DNA of 64,000 bases from DATEOR01 sp963841425 (GTDB lineage Bacteria > Actinomycetota > Thermoleophilia > Gaiellales > Gaiellaceae). The translations under genes and the position numbers were made by a program. This document shows, piece by piece, positions 32,405-39,940 of the stretch. The notes beneath the pieces were generated by a model, which was given only the letters and a program-made list of their open reading frames with translations, was not told the DNA's origin and made no database searches. The stretch spans positions 1 through 64,000 of the forward strand of contig CAWJCL010000005.1 in the NCBI GenBank assembly GCA_963841425.1, given 5' to 3'. Position 1 is the stretch's first letter. Every line of letters starts with the position of its first letter.

Positions 32405-32810
32405 ATGAGCGAAATCGCAAGCAGCACCCCAACGAGCACGAGTGCACACGGCCCGGTCGGCGAGACGCGCTCGGTCGGGCTCTCCATTCTCTGGTTCATC
32501 TTGACCCTCGGGATCTACGGGATGCTACTGGGTCTACAAGACGCAGGAGGAGGTCAAGCGCTACTCCGGCAACGGAATCGGCGGCGTGCTCGGCCTCGTC
32601 ATCTACATCCTCATCTCGCCGGTGACGTTCTTCATCGTGCCGTCCGAGGTGCGCTACATGTACGAAGACCTCGACGGGGGCCAGAGCCCCGTGCGCGGCA
32701 TCTACGGCCTCTGGATCCTGCTACCGCTCGTCGGCCCGATCATCTGGTTCGTCCAGGTGCAGGGCGCTCTCAACCGCTACTGGGAGTCGAAGGGAGCCTC
32801 ACCCGCCTAG
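32405..32810 (+). pseudogene. DUF4234 membrane protein with a single-base frameshift
   Basis: The frame starts MSEIASSTPTSTSAHG, continues TRSVGLSILWFILTLGIYG, then breaks at the GGG around 32519-32521. In the next frame the expected DUF4234 continuation appears: YWVYKTQEEVKRYSGNGIGG, VLGLVIYILISPVTFFIVPSEVRYMYEDL, and LWILLPLVGPIIWFVQVQGALNRYW. Removing one G restores the family sequence through the break (GIYGCYWVYK). It is either a sequencing or assembly error or a recent inactivation. Two to three membrane spans; function unknown. Confidence 0.8.
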
Positions 32811-32811
32811 A

Positions 32812-33282
32812 CTGCCGCATGCCCCGGGGGAGCAGCGGTCGCCGGAAGAGCTCGACCAGGAATGGAGCGAGCTCATCGAGGAGCACCGGCTCGCCATGCC
32901 CGGCACGCAGGTCCTCTTCGCGTTCCTGCTCGTCCTCCCTTTCCAGCAGCGCTTCCAGGAACTGACGGAGAATCAGGTCTACGTCTACTTCTCGGCGCTC
33001 CTCTGCGCCGCGCTCGCAATCGTCCTCCTCATCACTCCCACGGCCAATCACCGGCTGCGCTGGCGGCAGGGGGACAAAGAGGCACTGCTCAAGAACGGGA
33101 CGCGTTCGGCGATCGCAGCCACGGTCTTCCTCGCTGCGGGGATGTCCGCCTCGGTCTACCTGATCACGGACTTCCTGTTCGGCGAGCCCGCGACCGCGGC
33201 GGTGACCGCGCCGCTCGGAGCGCTCTTCATCTGGCTCTGGTACGGCCTCCCGCTCGTCCGCCGGATGCGCGAGCGCGACTGA
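32812..33282 (+). CDS. DUF6328-like four-span membrane protein
   Basis: A protein with the conserved head SPEELDQEWSELIEEHRLAMPGTQVLFAFLLVLPFQQRF and spans at VYFSALLCAALAIVLLI, SAIAATVFLAAGMSASVYLI and TAAVTAPLGALFIWLWYGLPL. The only canonical start is ATG 32896 in the middle of the conserved head. CTG 32812, one base after the DUF4234 stop, gives 156 residues and keeps the whole family N-terminus. Function unknown. Confidence 0.8.
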   Translation: MPHAPGEQRSPEELDQEWSELIEEHRLAMPGTQVLFAFLLVLPFQQRFQELTENQVYVYFSALLCAALAIVLLITPTANHRLRWRQGDKEALLKNGTRSAIAATVFLAAGMSASVYLITDFLFGEPATAAVTAPLGALFIWLWYGLPLVRRMRERD

Positions 33283-33291
33283 CCCGTCCGG

Positions 33292-33786
33292 TCAGTCGAT
33301 CACGAAGCCGACGGTGATGCTCTTGACCTTCCCCGTGGCGATGCCGATCCGGTAGTCGGTCACCCGGTGGCCGGCTCGGAAACGGCCCGTCCAGCAGTGG
33401 CGAAAGTCAGAGCTTTCGGTGCGACAGTGGAGGCGCGGATAGGCGTCGTGCAGCGCGCTCTCCGGCGAGCCCACGTGAACCCCCTCGGCGGTCTTCTGCG
33501 TCTCGCGGTTCGTCCAGACCGCGGTGGCGCCCGCGTTCCCCTGGAACGTGGCCATGAGTTTCCCGTTCGAGTTTCTGTAGATGAACTGCGTGAACGCGCC
33601 GAAGTCGTTCGTGCCGTGGACGATCCGGTCGGGCTGGCCCTTCTTGTCCTTGACCTCGGGCCGCGTCATGTTCAGCTCGATCCCGGCGATCGACTTCTGC
33701 GGGACGATCCGCGCCGAAGCCGCGCCGACCCAGACGAGCGTGACCAGGCAGGCGACGGCGAGAGCGAGGTAGCGGAGCGCGCGCAC
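33292..33786 (-). CDS. exported protein of unknown function
   Basis: A 164-residue protein: signal peptide (VRALRYLALAVACLVTLVWVGAASA), then ARIVPQKSIAGIELNMTRPEVKDKKGQPDRIVHGTNDFGAFTQFIYRNSNGKLMATFQG, which resembles the start of SmpA/OmlA-like or TonB-box-free beta domains in which a short helix follows a GI-x3-M motif. One Cys pair (LHCRTE..HCWTG) could form a disulphide. GTG 33786 has GGGAGGG immediately upstream. Confidence 0.65.
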   Translation of the reverse strand: MRALRYLALAVACLVTLVWVGAASARIVPQKSIAGIELNMTRPEVKDKKGQPDRIVHGTNDFGAFTQFIYRNSNGKLMATFQGNAGATAVWTNRETQKTAEGVHVGSPESALHDAYPRLHCRTESSDFRHCWTGRFRAGHRVTDYRIGIATGKVKSITVGFVID

Positions 33787-33796
33787 TCCCTCCCTT

Positions 33797-34390
33797 CTAC
33801 AACTCCGCCCGGAGGAGTTCAAGGGCGTCCTGCAGACGATTGCGATTTTCTAACGGGTTGAGCCAGCCGCTCGCCCCGGACGGGTGCGGGAGCGGCACCG
33901 CGACCGCGTCGCCGAGCTGGAACCTGGAGCCGATGCAGCCGGCCAGCCCCGAGATACCGAGCACGCGCTTGATCGCGAGCGCGCCGACCGGGACGACGAG
34001 CCGCGGCCGGAGCAGCCGAAGCTCCCAGTCGAGCCAGAAGCGGCAGAGCTCGAGCTCGCGCGGGCTCGGAGGCCGGTCGCCGCGCCCGCTCGGATGCCTG
34101 CCCGGATAGCAGCGCGTGACGGACGAGCAGTAGAAGGTCGTGTAGAACCGCTGCTCGTCCATGTCGAGCCAGCGTCGAAGGGTCTGGCCGGCGCGGCCGC
34201 GCCACGGGCGGCGCTCGCCGCCCTCGACGATCCCCGGCGCCTGGCCGACGATCATCGCGCGCTGGCCCGCGCGACCCTCGAAGACGGGCAGCGACTCGAG
34301 CGGATAGCCCGCCTCCGCACAGGCCCGGCAGACCCGGTTGTCGCGCTGCAGGGACGGGAGCGAGCGGTAGGAGCGTTTTCTTCGCGTCAC
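33797..34390 (-). CDS. uracil-DNA glycosylase superfamily protein
   Basis: A 197-residue protein of the family 4/5 UDG type. Motif A is MIVGQAPGIVEGGERRPWRGRAGQTLRRWL, and the C-terminal motif HPSGASGWLN corresponds to the H-P-S loop. Only the N-terminal CRACAEAG provides clustered cysteines, with CSSVTRCYPG later, so a full 4Fe-4S set is likely but not certain. It removes uracil or deaminated bases in base excision repair. Confidence 0.88.
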   Translation of the reverse strand: MTRRKRSYRSLPSLQRDNRVCRACAEAGYPLESLPVFEGRAGQRAMIVGQAPGIVEGGERRPWRGRAGQTLRRWLDMDEQRFYTTFYCSSVTRCYPGRHPSGRGDRPPSPRELELCRFWLDWELRLLRPRLVVPVGALAIKRVLGISGLAGCIGSRFQLGDAVAVPLPHPSGASGWLNPLENRNRLQDALELLRAEL

Positions 34391-34407
34391 GCGGGTAGTT
34401 TCGCGCC

Positions 34408-35058
34408 GTGCCTCCGGCCGCGATCCTCGACATCGACGGAACGCTCGTCGACACGAACTACCACCATGTCATCGCGTGGTACCGCGCCTTCGAGCGAAAC
34501 GACATCGTGCTCCCCCTCTGGCGCATCCACCGCCACATCGGCATGGGCGGAGACCAGGTCGTCGGGGCGCTCGCGGGCGAGGACGTCGAGCGAGAGCGCG
34601 GCGACCACATCCGTGCCGCCGAGAAGGAGCTCTACCTCGAGCTGATCGACGAGGTGGAGCCCTTCGAGGGCGCCCGCGGCCTCATCGAGACCCTGAAGGA
34701 GCGTGGCCACACGGTCGTCCTGGCCTCGTCCGCGAAGGTGGACGAAGTCGACCGCTACCTCGACCTCCTCGATGCCCGCGAGCTCGCCGACGGATGGACG
34801 ACCTCGGCAGACGTCGAGGCGACCAAGCCGCATCCCGACCTCGTCGCCACCGCCGTCGAGAAGGCGGGCGGAGGCGATGCGGTCATGGTCGGCGACACGC
34901 CGTGGGACTGCGAGTCGGCGCGCGGCGCCGGCGTCCCAACAGTCTGCGTCCTCACGGGCGGGTTCTCGGAGCAGGAGCTCTTGGACGCCGGCGCCGTCGC
35001 GGTCTTCGAGTCGATCGCCCAGCTCGCCGAGCGGCTGGACGAGACTCCGCTGGCCTAG
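34408..35058 (+). CDS. HAD-superfamily phosphatase (phosphoglycolate phosphatase-like)
   Basis: A 216-residue HAD hydrolase: motif I AILDIDGTLVDTNY, motif II VLASSAKVDE, motif III Lys in EATKPHPDLVATAV and motif IV MVGDTPWDCESARGAGVPTV. Helical cap. It starts at GTG 34408, 17 bp from the divergent UDG gene, and overlaps the convergent Rho_N-like gene by 4 bp. Substrate unknown. Confidence 0.9.
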   Translation: MPPAAILDIDGTLVDTNYHHVIAWYRAFERNDIVLPLWRIHRHIGMGGDQVVGALAGEDVERERGDHIRAAEKELYLELIDEVEPFEGARGLIETLKERGHTVVLASSAKVDEVDRYLDLLDARELADGWTTSADVEATKPHPDLVATAVEKAGGGDAVMVGDTPWDCESARGAGVPTVCVLTGGFSEQELLDAGAVAVFESIAQLAERLDETPLA

Positions 35059-35402
35059 GCGCCTTTCTTGCGGTTCACGGCGGCGAGGAGCTGGCGCTTG
35101 TTCATCCGCGAGCGGCCGTTGATGTTCAGCCGCTTGGCTTCGTTGTAGAGCTGCTCCCTGGTCTGGCCGGTCGTGCGGCTGCCGTGCGACCGAAGGCCGC
35201 CGCGGCGGCTCGAGGACATGTCGCGAACCGAGCTCCGCGAGGCGCCGCGCGACTCGCCCGAGCGGGCGCGTTCCTTGTTCACCGTACGGGCGGCGACCTC
35301 CTCGGCGCGGTTCTCGGACATTCCGCGCTCCTTCGCGCTGTCCTTGATGTGCTCGTACTGACGGGCGCGCTTCGTGCCCTTCTCGACACCACGCGGTGGC
35401 AT
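35055..35402 (-). CDS. Rho termination factor N-terminal-domain (plasmid stabilization-like) protein
   Basis: A 115-residue very basic, hydrophilic protein. The N-terminal half (KGTKRARQYEHIKDSAKERGMSENRAEEVAARTVNKERAR) is the pattern of small actinobacterial proteins named plasmid stabilization protein. The C-terminal half (TREQLYNEAKRLNINGRSRMNKRQLLAAVNRKKG) is a Rho_N/SAP-like fold that binds nucleic acid. It may be a nucleoid- or RNA-associated protein; no toxin partner is present. Confidence 0.85.
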   Translation of the reverse strand: MPPRGVEKGTKRARQYEHIKDSAKERGMSENRAEEVAARTVNKERARSGESRGASRSSVRDMSSSRRGGLRSHGSRTTGQTREQLYNEAKRLNINGRSRMNKRQLLAAVNRKKGA

Positions 35403-35480
35403 CAGAACCCCCTTTTCTCGCTTGCACCGCTCCTACCGATACCGAAGAGGGCCAAAACGCCCGATACCATGGCGGCGCGC

Positions 35481-35570
35481 GGAGAGGTGTCCGAGTTGGC
35501 CTAAGGAGCGCGACTGGAAATCGCGTACCCGGCGAAAGTTGGGTCGCGGGTTCGAATCCCGCCCTCTCCG
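35481..35570 (+). tRNA. tRNA-Ser (anticodon GGA)
   Basis: A 90-nt class II tRNA: acceptor GGAGAGG/CCTCTCC, anticodon loop CTGGAAA, variable arm, T-arm GCGGGTTCGAATCCCGC, discriminator G. It reads UCC/UCU. Its last bases are duplicated 170 bp downstream. Confidence 0.96.
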
Positions 35571-35724
35571 CCTCACACCCAGTTGGTCCCTGGCGCTCGT
35601 CTGCCTGCGCGGCGGCGCGGGCGCTAGTCAGTCACGTCATCGACGCCTGCGGCACGCTCATGGCGGGCCCGTGCGAGTACCTCAGCCCCCAGCGTGTGGA
35701 TTCGTCCGCTGTCGGCGCTGTGGC

Positions 35725-35742
35725 AATCCCGCCCTCTCCGCC
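35725..35742 (+). repeat. 18-bp duplicate of the tRNA-Ser(GGA) 3' end (att-like)
   Basis: AATCCCGCCCTCTCCGCC here is identical to 35555-35572, which spans the T-stem and acceptor end of the tRNA. Such duplications are left by integrases that insert at tRNA 3' ends. The 152 bp between the copies contain no gene; the rest of 35571-35919 also shows none. Confidence 0.7.
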
Positions 35743-35919
35743 GCGTCCTTTCCACGACGGTTTTCCCCACGCCCTCGGTCCGAGCCGGGGTCGCTCCGGT
35801 CTTTGTAAGCAGTTTGTCTGGTTCCGGCACGCTCACTTGACCGCGCCCATGAACGGTGTGACGGTTGGCCCAGGCTGGGGGGACCGGCCGGCGGATTTAC
35901 CAATCCGAGGGAGGGATCT

Positions 35920-36714
35920 ATGAGGCACTTCTTCCAGGGCCGCCTGATCGTGGCGGTCATGATCACCGTGCTCGTTTGCGGGGCGGCGACCGCGGGAGCC
36001 GCCGCCTTGATTACCAGCGCGGACGTGAAAGACGATTCCCTGAAGAGCAAGGACATAAAAAACGGCACGCTGCAAAGCAAGGATGTGAAGAACGGGTCGC
36101 TGGGCGCGGATGACCTGAAGAACGGATCGATCGGGAAGAAGAAGCTGAACCCCGAGCTTCTCGATGCGATCCCGGTCCGCATCACGGGTCCGTTGCCGAC
36201 CAACGGGTTTACCGCTACCACCGCCGTTGAAAACACGTCTGACGGCATCGTGTTTGGCCCGTACGCCGACGGCGGCACAGAAGGCGGCTCTCTCTGCACC
36301 GACGCGCTGGACGGCAAGACCTTGAACGACGTGGAGCATCTCGCGTTTGAGGCTCGTTACACCGCGGAGGGCGACACCGGCGGGGTGGGCGTTCCCTATC
36401 TGCGCATCTTCCTGGAGGACGATGCGCACGATGCGATCTTCTCCCCGAACACGCAACCACCGGATCCCGACGTCCAGGAAGGACCGTTCCACACCTGGGT
36501 GGCGACGGCGGGCGTGTGGCGATATGACGACGATGGCGGCTCAGGGGGAGAGTACGGTCTGACCGGTGCGCCTTTCGACACGGTGAAGGGCGATCATGGC
36601 ACCGAGGTGATCAGCAGCATCTGCATCAGTGCGGGTTTCAGCGCCGGTACTGACCTGAGTGCATTGCTGCGCACCTGGGAGGTGAACGCCACCGACTACG
36701 CGTTCGGCCTCTAG
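35920..36714 (+). CDS. exported protein with D-[VI]-K-[DN]-[GD]-[ST]-[LI] repeats
   Basis: A 264-residue exported protein. Signal peptide (LIVAVMITVLVCGAATAGAAA), then five repeats of about 10 residues (DVKDDSLKSK, DIKNGTLQSK, DVKNGSLGAD, DLKNGSIGKK and a final partial), then an unrecognised beta-rich domain with two or three Cys. The repeat type is frequent in secreted Thermoleophilia proteins. GC content looks lower than in the flanks. It follows the tRNA-Ser(GGA) att-like duplication, so it may be horizontally acquired (inference). Confidence 0.75.
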   Translation: MRHFFQGRLIVAVMITVLVCGAATAGAAALITSADVKDDSLKSKDIKNGTLQSKDVKNGSLGADDLKNGSIGKKKLNPELLDAIPVRITGPLPTNGFTATTAVENTSDGIVFGPYADGGTEGGSLCTDALDGKTLNDVEHLAFEARYTAEGDTGGVGVPYLRIFLEDDAHDAIFSPNTQPPDPDVQEGPFHTWVATAGVWRYDDDGGSGGEYGLTGAPFDTVKGDHGTEVISSICISAGFSAGTDLSALLRTWEVNATDYAFGL

Positions 36715-37005
36715 TCAGAGGCGCGCTGGGATCGCCCAGCCGTCCCCGTCCGCCGGTCCCCCTCGCCAAAACCAACGTGAACGGGTTGCGGCAACGGCTC
36801 CCACCGCGGCCAATCGATGCGCCGTCTAGCTGGTCGACTGTTCCGGGACCGGTGCCTGTGCCCAGCCGGTCCTGCTTCGGAAGCCGAACGACAGCCCCAT
36901 AGGGTACGGCCAAGGTAAGCGGGTACCACGCCTCGACGAGCAGGACGAAGGGCACTATCGGCAGCATCCAAAGTCGCAGAAGGTTGCCGAGAAGGCCGGT
37001 GCCGA

Positions 37006-37590
37006 CTAGCTGTTCGCGGCCTGTTCGAGGAAGGCGACGAGGTCGGCGAGCTGCTGGTCGTCGAGCTGGTCGCCGTAGACCGCCGGCATGATCCCGGCCG
37101 TGAAGCCCGAGGCGATCTCGGCGTCGGGATTCACGATCGACTCGTGGATGAAGGCCGCGTCCTTTCCCTTCAGCACCTGGTCCAGATCGGGGCCGACGGT
37201 CCCGGCCGCGTTCGCCTCGGCGAGCGTGTGGCAACTCGCGCACGGAGGCTGAGCGGTCGCCGTGAAGATCTGCTTGCCGGCTGCCGGGTCACCCGTCGCG
37301 CCTCCGCCCGTCTCTGTCGGCGCCGTGGTCTCCGTGGGTGTGGACTCGGTGGACGCGGGCGCCGTCTCGGTGGCGCCGCTCTCCGCCGCCGCCTCGACGT
37401 GGTGACTCTCGCCGAATACCTCGACCGCGGTCAGCATCGCGACGATCAGGAGCGCGGCGACGAGGACGAGTGCGCCGACGTGCCGGCCCGGGAAGTTCGG
37501 GTTCCGCCGCGGCAGCACGAGCGAGACCACCAGCGCGAAGCCGACGAGGACGAGAGCGGCGATTCCGATGATGACGTCGTTCCGGCTCAC
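37006..37590 (-). CDS. membrane-bound c-type cytochrome
   Basis: A 194-residue protein: two membrane spans (IIGIAALVLVGFALVVSLVL and VGALVLVAALLIVAMLTAVEVF), a Thr/Glu/Ala-rich linker, and a haem domain with CASCH and a probable Met ligand in GIMPAVYGDQ. The C-terminal half closely resembles the lipoprotein cytochrome at 10693-11118 (KGKDAAFIHESIVNPDAEIASGF). GTG 37590 is 22 bp from divergent uppP, so the two share a promoter. The gap 36715-37005 holds no convincing gene. Confidence 0.88.
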   Translation of the reverse strand: MSRNDVIIGIAALVLVGFALVVSLVLPRRNPNFPGRHVGALVLVAALLIVAMLTAVEVFGESHHVEAAAESGATETAPASTESTPTETTAPTETGGGATGDPAAGKQIFTATAQPPCASCHTLAEANAAGTVGPDLDQVLKGKDAAFIHESIVNPDAEIASGFTAGIMPAVYGDQLDDQQLADLVAFLEQAANS

Positions 37591-37612
37591 GCAGGGCGCA
37601 TACGATACCGGG

Positions 37613-38551
37613 GTGCGCCGCCGAGGTCTTCGCTTCACAGCCGCGGCGGCCCTCGCCACCGCAGCCCTGCTCGCTGCTCTCGGGGTCGGCGAGGTCGACG
37701 GCGTCCTCTCCGACTGGCAGGCGTTCGTCCTCGGAGTCGTGCAGGGACTCACCGAGCTCCTGCCGATCTCGTCCTCGGGCCACCTGATTCTCGTCCCCTG
37801 GCTGGGCGACTGGACGTACCTCGAGGAGCACCCCGACTTCAACAAGACGTTCGACGTGGCGCTTCACCTGGGGACGCTGATCGCGGTCGTCGCCTACTTC
37901 TGGGATGACATCGTCGCGCTCGTCGCCGCCTGGTTGCGGAGCATCGGCCACCGAGGGATTCGGAGCGTCGAGGAGCGGACCGCGTGGGGCGTCTTCGCCG
38001 CGACGATCCCGGCCGCGCTCGCCGGAGCGCTCGGCGAGAGCGTCGTCGAGGAGCACCTCGGCGAGCCCTGGCAGATCGCGGTCTTCCTCGCCGTCTTCGG
38101 CGTACTGCTCTGGCTCGCCGACCGCATGCCGCAGGAGCGGAAGATCGGCGACCTCCGTGTCGGCCAGGCGATCGCGATCGGGCTCGCACAGGCGGCCGCG
38201 CTCGCGCCGGGCGTCTCCCGCTCCGGCATCACGATCACGATGGCGCGCGCCCTGCGGTTCGACCGCGACGCGGCGGCGCGCTTCTCCTTCCTCCTGCTCG
38301 TCCCGGTCGTTCTCGGTGCCGTGCTCTACAAAGGCTGGACCGATGTCATCCGCGGGGAGCTGCCCGATGGCTGGGCGGGGCCGTTTCTCGTCGGCACCCT
38401 CGCCGCGGCGGGCAGCGGCCTGATCGCCATCGAGGCCTTGCTCGGCTACGTGCGCCGGCACAACTACTCGGTCTTCGTCGTCTACCGCCTTCTCGCCGCG
38501 GCGTTCATCCTGCTCCTCATCGCGACCGGCGTCCGCGAAGCGACGTTCTAG
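37613..38551 (+). CDS. uppP: undecaprenyl-diphosphatase UppP (BacA)
   Basis: A 312-residue polytopic phosphatase that recycles undecaprenyl pyrophosphate for peptidoglycan synthesis. Motifs: GLTELLPISSSGHLIL (first catalytic loop with Glu and Ser) and APGVSRSGITIT. Hydrophobic spans follow the family pattern. GTG 37613 gives a positively charged start; a longer upstream frame would overlap the cytochrome promoter. Confidence 0.95.
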   Translation: MRRRGLRFTAAAALATAALLAALGVGEVDGVLSDWQAFVLGVVQGLTELLPISSSGHLILVPWLGDWTYLEEHPDFNKTFDVALHLGTLIAVVAYFWDDIVALVAAWLRSIGHRGIRSVEERTAWGVFAATIPAALAGALGESVVEEHLGEPWQIAVFLAVFGVLLWLADRMPQERKIGDLRVGQAIAIGLAQAAALAPGVSRSGITITMARALRFDRDAAARFSFLLLVPVVLGAVLYKGWTDVIRGELPDGWAGPFLVGTLAAAGSGLIAIEALLGYVRRHNYSVFVVYRLLAAAFILLLIATGVREATF

Positions 38552-38585
38552 GAACCCGGAGGCTGCCGCGGGGGTACTACGGGCA

Positions 38586-39329
38586 ATGCGCCTGAGGGCC
38601 GCCGTCGTCGTGCTGCTCCTTGCCGGGTGCGGAAGCTCCGCGGTCAGCGCTCCGGAGCTCCTCCCGGATCTCGTCCAATCGCCTCCGCGCGCGCTCGAGG
38701 TCTACCGGGCCGGAGGTGCCTGGAGGCTCGCGTTCCTCTCCGCGGTCGAGAACGACGGGCGCGGGCCGATCCTCCTCGTCGGGCGCCGGCCCGACCAGAG
38801 CGCTCCCGCCATGGCGGTGGAGCAGCTCGTCCGCCGCTCGGACGGGAAGACGTCAACGTATCCGGTGGACGGCGAGATCCGCTTCGTCCAGTCGGAGACA
38901 CATCGCCACTGGCACTTCCTCGACTTCGAGCGCTACGACATTCTGACGGCGGACGGAAAGACGGTCGGGCGCGACCAGAAGACCGGCTTCTGTCTCGGAG
39001 ACCGCTACAACGCGTCGCGAGGCGTCGAGCTCCCCGGCGAGCCCGAGCTGCCTGTGTGGACGCAGGAGTGCGGCCGCGGCCAACCCGAGCGTCTGATCGT
39101 CCGCGAGGGCATCTCGCCCGGCTTCGGCGACGACTACGTGCCGCGACTCGAAGGCCAGTCGATCGACATCACGGGCCTCCCGGCCGGCCGCTACGTCCTC
39201 CGGCACCGTGTGAACGTCGACCGGGCCCTGCGCGAAAGCGACTACCGAAACAACAGCGCCGAGATGCCCTTCGAGCTCACCTGGTCCGAGTCCGGAACCC
39301 CGACCGCGGTCGCGGTGTATGACAGCTAA
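38586..39329 (+). CDS. lysyl-oxidase-family copper lipoprotein
   Basis: A 247-residue protein with lipobox LLAGC (residue 15) and a lysyl-oxidase-like domain. The copper-binding motif is HRHWHFLDFERYDI, followed by KTGFCLGDRYN and WTQECGRGQPERLIVREGISPGFGDDYVP. Lysyl oxidases oxidise lysine or amine side chains; the quinone-forming Tyr and Lys are in the C-terminal part. Bacterial members are exported and of unknown substrate. Followed by a small wall protein gene. Confidence 0.87.
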   Translation: MRLRAAVVVLLLAGCGSSAVSAPELLPDLVQSPPRALEVYRAGGAWRLAFLSAVENDGRGPILLVGRRPDQSAPAMAVEQLVRRSDGKTSTYPVDGEIRFVQSETHRHWHFLDFERYDILTADGKTVGRDQKTGFCLGDRYNASRGVELPGEPELPVWTQECGRGQPERLIVREGISPGFGDDYVPRLEGQSIDITGLPAGRYVLRHRVNVDRALRESDYRNNSAEMPFELTWSESGTPTAVAVYDS

Positions 39330-39344
39330 ACGAAGGAGGCCGGA

Positions 39345-39860
39345 TTGAGACGTTCACTCATCGCACTCGCGCTCGGGCTCTGCGCGGCCGCCGTGCTCGC
39401 CTCTGGGGCGCTGGCCAAGGACGGCGGCGTCGAGCTGAGCTCGACCCCGTTCGGGACGCCTCCCGGCGGAACCTGGTCGACCGGGCTGACGCTCATCGAC
39501 CTGAACGGCAGGCTTCCTGCCGACGCGAAGCCCACGCTCGAGCTCACCAACCTCGACACGGGCGAGCGCAGGACCTTCGCGGCCACGTCCACGGGCCAAG
39601 TCGGCCAGTACACCCTCGACGTCGTCTTCCCGACGCCGGGCCGCTACGCCTACACGGTCACGGACGGATTCACCGAGAGGGAGTACACCTATCCGCCGGT
39701 GCGGATCGTCGGCTCGCAGCCGGTGGTCTCGGTGCCCTCGTCTGGGGGCGAGGGCTCGTTCCCGTTCTGGGCGCCGGTGGTGGGCGGGATCGCCCTCCTC
39801 CTCGCGGCGGGCGCGGCGACTATCTTCGCGCGGCGTCGCCGCTTCAGGCTGTCGCATTAG
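39345..39860 (+). CDS. membrane-anchored exported Ig-like protein
   Basis: A 171-residue protein: signal peptide (LRRSLIALALGLCAAAVLASGALA), a beta-sandwich-like middle (FGTPPGGTWSTGLTLIDLNGRLPADAKPTLELTNLDTGERRTFAAT.. GRYAYTVTDGF) similar to FixH/YtkA-type domains, a linker, and a C-terminal span VVGGIALLLAAGAATIF with a basic anchor. TTG 39345 is preceded by AGGAGG 7 bp upstream. It probably partners the lysyl-oxidase-like lipoprotein; function unknown. A strong terminator follows. Confidence 0.72.
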   Translation: MRRSLIALALGLCAAAVLASGALAKDGGVELSSTPFGTPPGGTWSTGLTLIDLNGRLPADAKPTLELTNLDTGERRTFAATSTGQVGQYTLDVVFPTPGRYAYTVTDGFTEREYTYPPVRIVGSQPVVSVPSSGGEGSFPFWAPVVGGIALLLAAGAATIFARRRRFRLSH

Positions 39861-39880
39861 GCAGATGCCCACCTGGGTAG

Positions 39881-39915
39881 CGAAGGGCGGCCGGACGGCC
39901 GCCCTTCGTTAATTT
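39881..39915 (+). terminator. intrinsic terminator
   Basis: Perfect stem CGAAGGGCGGCC/GGCCGCCCTTCG with loop GGAC, followed by TTAATTT, 21 bp after the Ig-like protein gene. Confidence 0.85.
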
Positions 39916-39940
39916 CGGATTAGTTTCGTCGCCTGACCTT

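Noticed and set aside
36638..37005. Leftward frame with a hydrophobic stretch (LLRLWMLPIVPFVLLVEAW)
   Set aside because: No ribosome-binding site, the rest is low-complexity, and it runs into the end of the exported-protein gene on the other strand.
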